The notes: generated by a model not told the origin, from the letters alone. Positions 40,709 through 49,168 are shown, counted from the first letter of the stretch. The stretch: DNA of 64,000 nucleotides from Scatosoma sp045650185 (GCA_045650185.1 JAZRQY010000020.1:3914-67913), one strand, 5' to 3'. Numbers and translations are program-made.

Positions 40709-42214
40709 ATGGCGAAGAACAGTTGGTTGACAAAATGGAAAAACAAGAAACGGAAGGCGAGTATGTTTTTCGTGTTGTGGGCTGTATTTGCCGCCCTCTC
40801 CTTTTTGTTGCTGCTCGTATTTTCCTTGACGCAGAGATTCGTTTTGCAGGACACCTATAAGAAGCAGACGATTGCTACCCTGAACGATAAAGGAACGAGG
40901 ATTCAGCGTGCTTTGCAGGAAACGCCTCCGAAGGATTTTGGTGGCAATTACGATGCTTTTTTGCGTTATTTGTCCACACGTGAAGGGGTGCAGATTTGTA
41001 TCCTTGACGGGAACGGCAATATATTGATGCCGCTGGAAGAAAATATCGACCCGACCCTGCCGCTTTGGAAGGAAAACTTCGATTTTTCCAAGGTGATTGA
41101 AACGCATAAAGCCCAGCTTGCCGATAAGGGCGCAACGGTGGAAAACGGCGAAAGTGTCATCTATCCTGCCAGCGGTGGGTTTGTATACGGCGCGGCGTTG
41201 CCGGGGTATGACGGACAATCGGAAGACACTTACCTCTACGTTTACCAATCAATGGAGTTGATTTTTGCGGTCGAGAGGGAACTGAACGCGCGTATGATTT
41301 GGATTGCATTGTTCGTGTTCGTGCTCTCGTTTGCGGCATCCAGCGCAATTTCCGGGTTCCTGATTCGTCCTTTGGACGAAATTTCTGCAAAGGCGCAACA
41401 GCTGGCGCGAGGAAACTTCGAGGTGGACTTCCACGGCGAGGACTATTTTGAGGAGATGCAAGGCTTGTCCTCCTCGCTGAATTTTGCGAAGGACGAGCTG
41501 TCCAAGGCCGACCGCATGCAAAAGGAATTAATCGCCAACGTTTCCCACGATTTTAAGACCCCTTTGACGATGATTAAGGCGTACGCGGAGATGCTGGTGG
41601 ATTTCCACGGCGAGGATAAAGTAAAAAGAGAGCAAAGCGCGCAGGTTATCATAGACGAGGCGGATCGCTTGGCATCGCTCGTTTCAGACGTGTTGGACCT
41701 TTCCAAAATCCGTTCGGGGATACAGGAGCTTTCGTTAGAGCCGTTTGATATCTGTGCGTACTGCCGTGAAATTCTTGCTCGGTTTGAATACCTTTCCGAA
41801 ACGCAGGGCTACCGCTTTGAGGCGGAGATTGCGCAGGGGCTTTACACGGTAGCGGATAAGCAAAAAATCGGGCAAGTGTTGTATAATTTAATCGGCAACG
41901 CCGTCAACTACACGGGCAAAAATAAGAAGGTGCGTGTGGTGCTCAGGAAGGAAAAAGGAGCGATTTACTTTGCCGTTATGGACACGGGAAAGGGGATTAA
42001 AGAAGAGGAGCTGTCGGAGATTTGGGACAGATATTATCGCTCTTCTGAATCGCATAAGCGTCCCGTAAAGGGGACGGGCTTGGGGCTGTCAATCGTGAAA
42101 ACGATTTTGGAAAGACACAGCTTTGAGTATGGTGTAGAAAGTATCGTAGGGGTAGGCAGTACCTTTTACGCATATTTCCCTTTAAGTGGGGAAGAAACGA
42201 GTGAAGAAGAATAA
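40709..42214 (+). CDS. Sensor histidine kinase
   Basis: A 501-residue membrane kinase paired with the preceding regulator. One helix (about 20-42) and a second near 185-205 bound an extracytoplasmic sensor of about 140 residues with no recognised ligand motif. HAMP-like sequence follows (IRPLDEISAKAQQLARGNF), then the H-box NVSHDFKTPLTMIKAY, N-box NLIGNAVNYT, G1 MDTGKGI, and G2 GTGLGLSIVK. ATG at 40709 has GGAAGG close upstream; GTG at 40700 is also possible. 11 bases separate it from an unknown membrane protein gene. Confidence 0.92.
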   Translation: MAKNSWLTKWKNKKRKASMFFVLWAVFAALSFLLLLVFSLTQRFVLQDTYKKQTIATLNDKGTRIQRALQETPPKDFGGNYDAFLRYLSTREGVQICILDGNGNILMPLEENIDPTLPLWKENFDFSKVIETHKAQLADKGATVENGESVIYPASGGFVYGAALPGYDGQSEDTYLYVYQSMELIFAVERELNARMIWIALFVFVLSFAASSAISGFLIRPLDEISAKAQQLARGNFEVDFHGEDYFEEMQGLSSSLNFAKDELSKADRMQKELIANVSHDFKTPLTMIKAYAEMLVDFHGEDKVKREQSAQVIIDEADRLASLVSDVLDLSKIRSGIQELSLEPFDICAYCREILARFEYLSETQGYRFEAEIAQGLYTVADKQKIGQVLYNLIGNAVNYTGKNKKVRVVLRKEKGAIYFAVMDTGKGIKEEELSEIWDRYYRSSESHKRPVKGTGLGLSIVKTILERHSFEYGVESIVGVGSTFYAYFPLSGEETSEEE

Positions 42215-42225
42215 AGGAGGGAACT

Positions 42226-43314
42226 ATGAATCCATTGGAAAATCAGGAACGAGAAGAGATGGTTTCGGGCGCGATGCCTGAGGGTCAAAGCGACGCGGTA
42301 ACCACCGAAGAACAGAAACCGTCGAAAAGAGAAACCTTTTTGGCGTTGAACCGCAATCGTCCTAAGATAACCGATTTCACGGGACGCGCCGTCGTAGACG
42401 TTCGCTATTCGGTTGAAGAGGGAGTGGGGCTGATTTTGAAGTCCTTAAGGAAAGATTATTCCCATTTAGACGAGGAGTTTTTGCGTTTGGCGGAAGATAG
42501 ACGGTCGTTTGTTGTCACTCGTCTTTACGCCCCCGTGTATTGCTCGTTTGCCGTTGCGAATTACTATTGGAAAAAGGGCGCAAAGAAGAACTTGGAGGAA
42601 TTTACCTCGTCGGTGAATATCAATGCAACCGTTTCCGCAGCGCCTGCTTTTTTGAAAGCGGAAGAATGGGGCGCGCAGGCGGTTTGCCCCACCGGAATGG
42701 TTGTGCCCGAGGACAATTTGATGGCGACCAAAAAGCTCTCGCTGAAGGACGGAATGAAGCTTTTGAAGGAAAAAGCGGATGTTTCCAAGCCGATTAAAAA
42801 GGCAGATTGCATTTTGACGCAGGAAGATTATCAGCTGGTATACGTACCGATTGTCAAGGTGGATTTGGCGTATGGCGATAACGTATACACGCAATGGGTC
42901 AACCTCGTCAACGGCGCGGTGCAGGTGGAATATGCCGTTGCAAAGGAAGTCTTGTCTGAGGCAGATAAGACTTTGGAAAAGGTGGGCGCAAGAAAGCGTT
43001 CGATTTTCTCCTGCTTGCTGTATGCGTTGACCTTCGTCGCATTGAGTATTCTGCAAGGTCAGATTGGCGACAAGTCGGAAACCCTGAAGGGCGGCATAGA
43101 GAGTTGGTTGCTTTCGGTGATTTTAGGCGGCGTAGCCTTTGGCCTATTGATGCTGTGGTTGGCTTGCTTTAGCTACAAAAAAAACAAGTTGGTTGACAGG
43201 GCGGTGTTGGAGAATAAAATGCCGTCGGCAAAGCTTGCCGTATTATGGAATCTGCTGGCAGGGTTGCTGGCAATTGCATCGGTAGTGCTGTTTGCGGTAT
43301 TTGCTTTGATGTAA
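42226..43314 (+). CDS. Unknown membrane protein linked to the two-component system
   Basis: A 362-residue protein I do not recognise. The first 45 residues are polar and acidic, residues 50-255 look like a soluble domain with repeated beta-strand and helix patterns (TDFTGRAVVDVRYSVEE, YVPIVKVDLAYGDN, WVNLVNGAVQVEYA), and three helices lie at about 262-280, 293-318 and 335-360. There is no cysteine cluster, nucleotide motif or catalytic signature. AAGGAGGG lies 8 bases before the ATG and only 11 bases follow the kinase stop, so it is probably an operon partner or output of the kinase pair. Confidence 0.6.
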   Translation: MNPLENQEREEMVSGAMPEGQSDAVTTEEQKPSKRETFLALNRNRPKITDFTGRAVVDVRYSVEEGVGLILKSLRKDYSHLDEEFLRLAEDRRSFVVTRLYAPVYCSFAVANYYWKKGAKKNLEEFTSSVNINATVSAAPAFLKAEEWGAQAVCPTGMVVPEDNLMATKKLSLKDGMKLLKEKADVSKPIKKADCILTQEDYQLVYVPIVKVDLAYGDNVYTQWVNLVNGAVQVEYAVAKEVLSEADKTLEKVGARKRSIFSCLLYALTFVALSILQGQIGDKSETLKGGIESWLLSVILGGVAFGLLMLWLACFSYKKNKLVDRAVLENKMPSAKLAVLWNLLAGLLAIASVVLFAVFALM

Positions 43315-43348
43315 GGGCTCTGTCGCATAGACAATGTAAAAATCATAC

Positions 43349-43384
43349 AGCCGTTTGTCTGCATTCGTTGACAAACGGCTTTTT
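43349..43384 (+). terminator. Terminator containing the next promoter's -35
   Basis: AGCCGTTTGTC at 43349-43359 and GACAAACGGCT at 43370-43380 form a perfect 11-bp stem with a T-run. TTGACA of the downstream promoter uses the last two loop bases and the first four bases of the 3' arm. Confidence 0.85.
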
Positions 43385-43396
43385 GTGTGTTATACT
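43368..43396 (+). promoter_or_regulatory. Promoter of the ECF S component and tsaE-tsaB-rimI run
   Basis: TTGACA at 43368-43373 and TATACT at 43391-43396 have a 17-base spacer that crosses the terminator T-run. The start would be near 43403. I found no FMN riboswitch in the short leader. Confidence 0.78.
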
Positions 43397-43440
43397 ATTG
43401 GAAAGAAGATAAACCTACAAGGTTTATAGGAGAGTTGGAT

Positions 43441-44013
43441 ATGCAAACAAGTGGAGGAAGACAAAATCGTTTTACGGCAAAGCGCTTGGCGCTGATGGCG
43501 GTATTTGTCGCGCTCTCCTATGCCGTCAGCTTTTTAGAAACGCCTCCGATTGCAGGCTTTTTGCGGTTGGATCTTGGCAACGTTTTCATTTTGCTGATTT
43601 CCCTTCTGCTCGGCCCGATAGAAGGGGTGATCGTCTGCCTTTTAAAAGAGGGGCTGCGCTGTTTGACCAGTACCACCTTTTGCATTGGTGAGCTGGCAAA
43701 CTTTGTCATTACCTCGTCGTTTATTTTACTGCCGTCTATTTTATATCGGTACAAAAAGGGGATTAAAGTGGTGCTCCTTTCCCTTGCGGCGGCGTGCTTA
43801 ATCGGGGCAGGGGTTGCGCTTTTGATGAACCGCTTCGTACTGCTGCCTTGCTTTTACGAAAAAGGGTTTATTCCCATGCCGGCGAAAGAGATGTTCGGGG
43901 GAATCTGGTGGATTTTATTGCTGTTCAATCTTGTAAAATGCGTTCTCATTTCTATCATCGTCTTTCTGCTGTATAAGCGTCTATCAAACTTTTTAAAAAG
44001 GTGGGAACAGTAA
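43441..44013 (+). CDS. ECF transporter S component, RibU-like
   Basis: A 190-residue membrane protein with five or six helices that should bind a vitamin and dock to the shared EcfA/A'/T module. The A-x3-A-like N-terminal helix (LALMAVFVALSYAV), the acidic/hydrophobic LDLGNVFILL, GPIEGVIVCLLKEGL and the ST-rich CIGELANFV resemble riboflavin-type S components. No FMN riboswitch is present, so the substrate is not certain. ATG at 43441 has ATAGGAGAG upstream; an in-frame codon at 43387 lies in the promoter region. tsaE follows after 3 bases. Confidence 0.72.
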   Translation: MQTSGGRQNRFTAKRLALMAVFVALSYAVSFLETPPIAGFLRLDLGNVFILLISLLLGPIEGVIVCLLKEGLRCLTSTTFCIGELANFVITSSFILLPSILYRYKKGIKVVLLSLAAACLIGAGVALLMNRFVLLPCFYEKGFIPMPAKEMFGGIWWILLLFNLVKCVLISIIVFLLYKRLSNFLKRWEQ

Positions 44014-44016
44014 AGT

Positions 44017-44421
44017 ATGGCTGTATTCATTTCAAAATCAAGAGAGGAAACCTTGGCGTTTGCGGAAAGCTACGCAAAGACTCTTCGCGGTGGCGACGTC
44101 GTCCTTTTGGACGGAGAGATGGGCGCAGGCAAGACGGTGTTTACCAAAGGGCTTGCCAAAGGCTTGGGGATTGAGGAAGAGGTCACCTCTCCCACCTACG
44201 CCTATATGAACGATTATGACGGCAGATTGTTCCATTACGATTGCTACCGTATAGAGAGCGTGGAACAAGCAGAGCGTTTAGGGCTTGCCGACTACTTTGA
44301 TATGGGGGGCATCTGCATCGTCGAGTGGGCGCAGAACATCGCGCCGCTGTTGCCTAAAAAGGTAAAACGAGTGACGATTAAAAAATTGAGCGAAAACGAA
44401 AGAGAGATTACTTGCGAATGA
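44017..44421 (+). CDS. tsaE: tRNA threonylcarbamoyladenosine biosynthesis ATPase TsaE
   Basis: A 134-residue ATPase that with TsaB, TsaC and TsaD makes t6A at position 37 of ANN-decoding tRNAs. Walker A is GEMGAGKTVFTKG; SPTYAYMNDY and HYDCYRIES are family motifs. It overlaps tsaB by 4 bases (ATGA). Order tsaE-tsaB-rimI is the standard Firmicutes arrangement; tsaD is not adjacent here. Confidence 0.95.
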   Translation: MAVFISKSREETLAFAESYAKTLRGGDVVLLDGEMGAGKTVFTKGLAKGLGIEEEVTSPTYAYMNDYDGRLFHYDCYRIESVEQAERLGLADYFDMGGICIVEWAQNIAPLLPKKVKRVTIKKLSENEREITCE

Positions 44422-45062
44422 AATTTTTAGCAATCGATACCGCAAACGAATATATGTGCGTTTTGGCGTACAAGGACGGCAAAGTAGCGAAAGCCTTTTT
44501 GCCTGATTGCAGTATGCGCCATTCGACCGAGCTTATGGGGCAGGTGGAAAAAGCCCTGACGGAGTGCGAACTCACCCTTGAGGAATGCGACTTCTTTGCC
44601 GCCGTCGTGGGGGCAGGCTCGTTCACGGGGATTCGTATCGGGGTATCTGCGGCGAAGGGATTTTGTCTGGCGACGGGCAAACCGTCCTTGCCTATCACCT
44701 CTTTTGAGGTCGCTGCATATAATGCCTTAGAGCGTGGCAAAAAAACGCTGTGCGTTGTGGACGCTTTGCATGATGCCTATTATGCGTGTGGCTTTGATAA
44801 GGAAAACCGTGTCATTCTGCCCCCTGCGTACTTGACGGAAGACGAGGTCTTGTCGCTGGTAGACGAGGGGTATTCCCTGCGTGCTTTGCGTAGCAAAGAC
44901 GAGTGGACGATCGGGCTTGTGGAGCGTGCGCAGGTGCAGGCGTGCGACCCTGCTGAAGGGTTGAAAAACGCGGTGCTTGCCAAGGCGAAGGCAGGCGCGT
45001 TCGGGGAATTGAACGCCGTGTACGTACGAAAGAGCTCGGCAGAGCTGAACTTGGGGAAATAA
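44418..45062 (+). CDS. tsaB: tRNA threonylcarbamoyladenosine protein TsaB
   Basis: A 214-residue scaffold partner of TsaD in t6A synthesis. LAIDTANEYMCVL at the N-terminus and GAGSFTGIRIGVSAAKG are diagnostic; the C-terminal half is variable as in other TsaB proteins. ATG at 44418 overlaps the tsaE stop; a TTG at 44412 is an unlikely earlier start. Confidence 0.93.
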   Translation: MKFLAIDTANEYMCVLAYKDGKVAKAFLPDCSMRHSTELMGQVEKALTECELTLEECDFFAAVVGAGSFTGIRIGVSAAKGFCLATGKPSLPITSFEVAAYNALERGKKTLCVVDALHDAYYACGFDKENRVILPPAYLTEDEVLSLVDEGYSLRALRSKDEWTIGLVERAQVQACDPAEGLKNAVLAKAKAGAFGELNAVYVRKSSAELNLGK

Positions 45063-45063
45063 T

Positions 45064-45498
45064 ATGCAGTTTCGCAGTTGGAATGAAAAGGATTTGCCGA
45101 TATTGGCAGAGATAGAGGGGCGGTGTTTTCCGTGCGACGCTTGGTCGGAGGAGATGCTTTCCGGGGTTTTAACAACCCCTTATCAATGGTCGGTTTTGGC
45201 AGAGGAAGATGGGAAGATATACGGCTATGCGTGCCTGTTCTCCCTCTTTGAAACGGCGGAGCTTTTGAATATCGCCGTCGATACCGCCTATCGTGGACGG
45301 GGAATCGGGGAAAGGTTATTGACCGCCATCCACGACCAAGCCAAGACAATGGGCGCGGAGCGAATTTTGTTAGAGGTGCGTGTTTCCAACGCTCCTGCGA
45401 TTGCTCTATATAAAAAGCACGGCTACGAAAAAATTGCCGTCCGCAAAAACTATTATGGCAACGGCGAAGACGCAGAGATTATGGAAAAGAGGCTGTAA
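45064..45498 (+). CDS. rimI: Ribosomal-protein S18 alanine N-acetyltransferase
   Basis: A 144-residue GNAT acetyltransferase that acetylates the N-terminus of ribosomal protein S18. The CoA loop is TAYRGRGIGERLL and the C-terminal motif is ALYKKHGYEKIAVRKNYYGNGEDAEIM-type. Length and place after tsaB match the family. The start is 1 base after the tsaB stop. Confidence 0.92.
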   Translation: MQFRSWNEKDLPILAEIEGRCFPCDAWSEEMLSGVLTTPYQWSVLAEEDGKIYGYACLFSLFETAELLNIAVDTAYRGRGIGERLLTAIHDQAKTMGAERILLEVRVSNAPAIALYKKHGYEKIAVRKNYYGNGEDAEIMEKRL

Positions 45499-45528
45499 CC
45501 AAAACATCGGGTTTAGGAGGTAGGCGAA

Positions 45529-46269
45529 ACGGTACAGTTAGACGGCGTTTCGTTTATACAAAAGGGAAAGGGCAGGGATTTGGTCTTTCTGCACGGCTAC
45601 CTCTCGTCAAAGGAGTCCTTTGCGGCGCAGGTTGCGTATTTTTCTCGGTTTTACCGAGTGACGGCGTTCGATTTTATCGGGCAGGGCGCAAGCGAGCCTT
45701 TGCAAAGCCCCTATTCCGTAGAGGATTATGCCGTTTGGACGGAAGAGGTGCTTTCTCTGCTTGAGGTGAAAAATCCCTCGGTGGTGGCGCATTCGTTTGG
45801 CTGTCGAGTCTTGATTAAAATGGCAAAACGGGGCAGGCAGGTATTTGATAAACTCGTCTTGACCGGCCCTGCTGGGGTGGTATTTCCAAGGGGTTTTCGA
45901 TATAAGTGTAAGGTGGCGGCGTATCGCTTTGTCAAAAGGTTTGCACCGCGGTTTGCCGAGCGGCATTTTGGCAGCGCAGAGTATAAAACGCTATCCCCCG
46001 TAATGCGTGAAAGCTATAAAAAGATCGTCAACGAAGACCTGCGCGCGGATGCGTCGCAGATAGGAAACCGAATATTGATTATCGAAGGAACAACGGACAC
46101 GGTCACGCCGATGAAAGAGGCGCAGGCGTACCTTGCCGTGATGCAAAACGCCCGTTTGGCGACAATAGAGGGTGGACATTTTGCCTTTGCGGAAAATCCG
46201 CTTGCATTCAACCTACTCGTGGAGGAGTTTTTAGAGGATGTTAGAACAGAGCACGATTTGGATATTTAG
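45529..46269 (+). CDS. Alpha/beta hydrolase with a probable ACG start
   Basis: A protein of about 246 residues with the alpha/beta-hydrolase fold: FLHGY oxyanion region, nucleophile elbow AHSFGCRV (Ser near residue 88), acidic residue in EGTTDTVT and catalytic His in EGGHFAF. The frame is open from 45517 to the stop, but has no ATG, GTG or TTG before the TTG at 45580, which would remove a conserved strand (VQLDGVSFIQKGKGRD). AGGAGG at 45515-45520 lies 8 bases before ACG at 45529, so ACG (or an ATG lost by mutation or sequencing error) is the likely start. It overlaps the MurF-like gene by 32 bases. Confidence 0.75.
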   Translation, partial: TVQLDGVSFIQKGKGRDLVFLHGYLSSKESFAAQVAYFSRFYRVTAFDFIGQGASEPLQSPYSVEDYAVWTEEVLSLLEVKNPSVVAHSFGCRVLIKMAKRGRQVFDKLVLTGPAGVVFPRGFRYKCKVAAYRFVKRFAPRFAERHFGSAEYKTLSPVMRESYKKIVNEDLRADASQIGNRILIIEGTTDTVTPMKEAQAYLAVMQNARLATIEGGHFAFAENPLAFNLLVEEFLEDVRTEHDLDI

Positions 46270-47857
46270 AGTGGTGGCAAGCTTGCTGTGCGCTTGCTTT
46301 TATTTCGTTGCAACAAATAAGTTGGTTGGCGTTTTGCAACAGAGTGGCTACCGCAACGGACGCTTTTTTAGATGGCTGGGGCAGGAGCGAAATACCTACC
46401 TTTTAAGGCTGGCTTGTCTGTCCGTGCTCTCCGTTTTTTGCACGGCGCTGTTTATTTTCGTGTTTTATTTTCTGCAGGAAGTTGCGGCAATGGCGATGGG
46501 TGGGATTCCCTTTTTCGGATTCGCCATTCTCTTTTTCCTCGTTGATAGGCGGTACGCCTTAAAGGTGGGGGCGGTGAAGACGGGTAGATGGCAACGGCTT
46601 GCAATCGTCTATTTCCTTTTGATTGCCTGTTTGTCCTTTGGACTGATCTGCCTTTGTTCGCTGCTGAAAACCCCTCTTAGTGGGCTTTTCGATTGGTTGG
46701 CGGCGTTGCGCTTTTTGCCTCTTTGTTTACTGCCTCTGCTCTTGCCGTTCGTGGCAATGGTGGCGAATTTGGTGCTCTCTCCGTTTGAGAATCTGCATAA
46801 TCGCAAATTCGTTGCGAGGGCAGGCGAAGCCTTGAAAAACAGCAAAGCTGTGAAAATCGGGATTGTAGGCAGCTACGGGAAGACTTCGGTGAAGAACGCT
46901 CTGAGTGGTTTGCTGAAGGAAAAGTACGCCGTAGTGGCGTCCCCTGCTTCGTATAATACGCCGATTGGGGTGGCGAAGACGGTGGCTCTGCCTGCGTTTG
47001 CCGAGGCGGAAGTGGCGATATTTGAGATGGGTGCTCGTCGCGCCGGGGATATCAAAGAGCTGTGCGATTTGGTGCAACCCGACTATATTCTCTTCACGGG
47101 CGTATGCGCGCAACACGTGGAAACCTTTGGGGATTTAGACGGCGTATTCCACGCAAAGTGCGAGGCGCTTTCTTCCTCTGCAAAACTGATTGTTTGTGGG
47201 GGCGGTCTGCGTGAAAGAATAGAGAAGGAATACCATGACGCCTTGGAAAAATGCCGTTTTGTAGGGCAGGCGAAGGAGATAGAATTGCGCGCGGACGGTA
47301 CGGCGTTTGTCATGTCGTTGCAAGGTGGCGACTTGGCGGTGGATACTTGCTTGCTTGGGGAGGCTGCCGTGGAGAATATTTCGCTGGCGGCGGCGCTTGC
47401 CGAGGCGATGGGCTTGACGGCTGAGGAGATTGCGACAGGCGTGAAAAAGCTGCAACAGACTGAGCACCGTCTGCAACTGACCAAAGAGGGTGGCGTATAT
47501 ATTTTAGACGATGCCTATAACTGTAATGAAAAGGGCGCAAAAATGGCGATTGACGCCTTGAAACGCTTTTCGGGGAAGAAATATATCATTACCCCGGGGA
47601 TTGTGGAAACGGGCGTACTGCACGAAGAAATCAACGGCAGATTGGGCGTGATGCTTGCCGAGGCGGCGTTGGATACGGTTGTCTTGGTGGGTGAAACGCA
47701 GGTGAAAGTGATTGCCGACGAATATAAAAAAGCGGGCGGCAATACGGAAGCTCTGCGCGTCGTTCCTTCTCTGCAGGACGCTACTGCGCTGTTGCAAGGG
47801 CGCCTTTCCGATGGCGATTGTGTTTTGTTCATGAATGATCTACCCGATTGCCTGTAA
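46238..47857 (+). CDS. Membrane-bound MurF-like ligase
   Basis: A 539-residue protein of the Mur ligase superfamily. The first 190 residues hold about six transmembrane helices in place of the UDP-MurNAc-tripeptide-binding domain of MurF. The ATPase domain is complete: Walker-type GIVGSYGKTSVKNAL near residue 210, NTPIGVA, EMGARRAGDIKELC and HVETFGDLDGVFHAKCE; the third domain has HRLQLTKEGG and ILDDAYNCN. Similar membrane MurF proteins next to a D-Ala-D-Ala ligase are known in Clostridia. It may add D-Ala-D-Ala to a lipid-linked precursor or another acceptor; which is unknown. Confidence 0.75.
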   Translation: MLEQSTIWIFRVVASLLCACFYFVATNKLVGVLQQSGYRNGRFFRWLGQERNTYLLRLACLSVLSVFCTALFIFVFYFLQEVAAMAMGGIPFFGFAILFFLVDRRYALKVGAVKTGRWQRLAIVYFLLIACLSFGLICLCSLLKTPLSGLFDWLAALRFLPLCLLPLLLPFVAMVANLVLSPFENLHNRKFVARAGEALKNSKAVKIGIVGSYGKTSVKNALSGLLKEKYAVVASPASYNTPIGVAKTVALPAFAEAEVAIFEMGARRAGDIKELCDLVQPDYILFTGVCAQHVETFGDLDGVFHAKCEALSSSAKLIVCGGGLRERIEKEYHDALEKCRFVGQAKEIELRADGTAFVMSLQGGDLAVDTCLLGEAAVENISLAAALAEAMGLTAEEIATGVKKLQQTEHRLQLTKEGGVYILDDAYNCNEKGAKMAIDALKRFSGKKYIITPGIVETGVLHEEINGRLGVMLAEAALDTVVLVGETQVKVIADEYKKAGGNTEALRVVPSLQDATALLQGRLSDGDCVLFMNDLPDCL

Positions 47858-47875
47858 GCAAGACAAGGTCTTGCG

Positions 47876-47954
47876 GCGATATACCTACGGTTCGATATAC
47901 CTGCGGTTCGATATATTTTCTTGCAAAAATTCGATATGATTGCCTACGGCAATC
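47876..47954. repeat. Second small-hairpin array with TCGATAT separators
   Basis: Separator TCGATAT (first copy CGATAT-like GCGATAT) repeats at 47876-47882, 47892-47898, 47908-47914 and 47931-47937. Between the copies lie ACC-TAC-GGT, ACC-TGC-GGT, ATTTTCTTGCAAAAAT and GATTGCC-TAC-GGCAATC, all self-complementary. It has the same logic as the array at 39.4 kb with a different separator and lies between murF and ddl. Confidence 0.65.
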
Positions 47955-48004
47955 GTTGAGGAAATATTAAAAATTCCCTTAAAATTACAATACAAAAGTA
48001 TTAA

Positions 48005-48044
48005 AAACACCAAAGCGAAAAAATAAAAGCGGAGGTGTTTTTTT
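48005..48044 (+). terminator. Hairpin with T-tract carrying the ddl ribosome site
   Basis: AAACACC at 48005-48011 pairs with GGTGTTT at 48034-48040 around a 22-base loop and is followed by T residues to 48044. GGAGG at 48031-48035 is the ribosome site for the TTG at 48046. The stem is short, so folding may be weaker than at the other three such sites. Confidence 0.55.
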
Positions 48045-48045
48045 C

Positions 48046-49149
48046 TTGAAAACAATAGCGGTTGTGTTTGGAGGAGAGGCTTGTGAACGGGAAATTTCGG
48101 TGATAACGGGCACGCTTGCTTGCAATCTTTTGCGGGGTGGGGAATACGAGCCTTTGCCCGTCTATCTTGCCGAGGATGGGCAGGCGTATACGTCGCCGAA
48201 TTTCTTCGAGGTAGGGGTGTTTAAACAGGACGGTTTTTTAAAAAAAGCAAAGAAAATTCTACTGCACGGTGGCAAGGTGTACCAGCTGGTAGGAAAGTGC
48301 GGAAGGCTGAAAAAGCTGGCGTCGCTTGAAGGCGCGCTCAACTGTTGTCACGGTGGATTGGGAGAGGGTGGCGGTGTTTCTGCCCTGCTGGAAATGCAGG
48401 GGGTTCCACTTGCCTCTCCCACGATTGCTCCGTCTGCAATCTGCATGGATAAGTCGCTGACGAAACAGTTTGCAAAGGCGTTGAATATCCCTGTCGTGGA
48501 CGGTATACGAGTAAGGGAGTCGGACTACAAAAAACGAGGCGCGTTTTTGCTCAGACATATGATTCGCCGCTTGAAGTTCCCCGTGATTGTCAAGCCCACC
48601 CACCTTGGATCTTCCATAGGCATTGCCGTCTGCAAGGACGAGGAAGAGCTGAAGTCAGCGCTTGCGGCGGCGTATACTCTTGATGATTGTGTGGTGATTG
48701 AAAAGTTTTTGCTAGATAAAAAGGACGTCAACTGCGCCGCCTATTCTTTGGGTAACGAGGTGTACGTTTCAGAGGCAGAGGAGGCGTTTTCCTCTCACGA
48801 CGGAGTGTACGGCTTTGAGCAAAAATACATAAAAAAAGAGCAAAAGAGTGGGGGCAGGTCCTTAATGACGGGGATAATGCGCCAACGAATCCGTGGGTAC
48901 ACCAAGACACTTTACAAACGCCTGAATATGACGGGGGTGGTGCGCATGGACTTCTTGGTGCAGGGGGAAAAGGTGTATTTGAGTGAAATCAATACCGTGC
49001 CGGGCTCGCTGGCGTACTACCTCTTTTGTGATAGGCTCTCCGAGGCAAAAGAGTTTTTGGAAGGGCTTATTGGCGATGCGATTGCAAGGTCTAAGACGGC
49101 TAAAAAACAGCAAATCAAAACGGGAATTTTGGACACGATTACAAAATAG
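48046..49149 (+). CDS. ddl: D-alanine-D-alanine ligase family enzyme
   Basis: A 367-residue ATP-grasp ligase that joins two D-alanines for peptidoglycan. VVFGGEACEREIS at the N-terminus, NCCHGGLGEGGGVSALLEMQGVP, KPTHLGSSIGI (ATP loop) and MDFLVQGEKVYLSEINTVPGSLAYY are the catalytic motifs. VanA-type D-Lac specificity residues are not evident, so Ddl is the simplest reading. Start is TTG at 48046 with GGAGG 10 bases upstream. It probably supplies the neighbouring MurF-like ligase. Confidence 0.88.
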   Translation: MKTIAVVFGGEACEREISVITGTLACNLLRGGEYEPLPVYLAEDGQAYTSPNFFEVGVFKQDGFLKKAKKILLHGGKVYQLVGKCGRLKKLASLEGALNCCHGGLGEGGGVSALLEMQGVPLASPTIAPSAICMDKSLTKQFAKALNIPVVDGIRVRESDYKKRGAFLLRHMIRRLKFPVIVKPTHLGSSIGIAVCKDEEELKSALAAAYTLDDCVVIEKFLLDKKDVNCAAYSLGNEVYVSEAEEAFSSHDGVYGFEQKYIKKEQKSGGRSLMTGIMRQRIRGYTKTLYKRLNMTGVVRMDFLVQGEKVYLSEINTVPGSLAYYLFCDRLSEAKEFLEGLIGDAIARSKTAKKQQIKTGILDTITK

Positions 49150-49168
49150 GCTTAGCTATTGAGGCGTG

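Noticed and set aside
43397..43440. FMN riboswitch before the RibU-like S component
   Set aside because: The leader is about 40 bases; an FMN riboswitch needs more than 100 and its conserved segments are missing.
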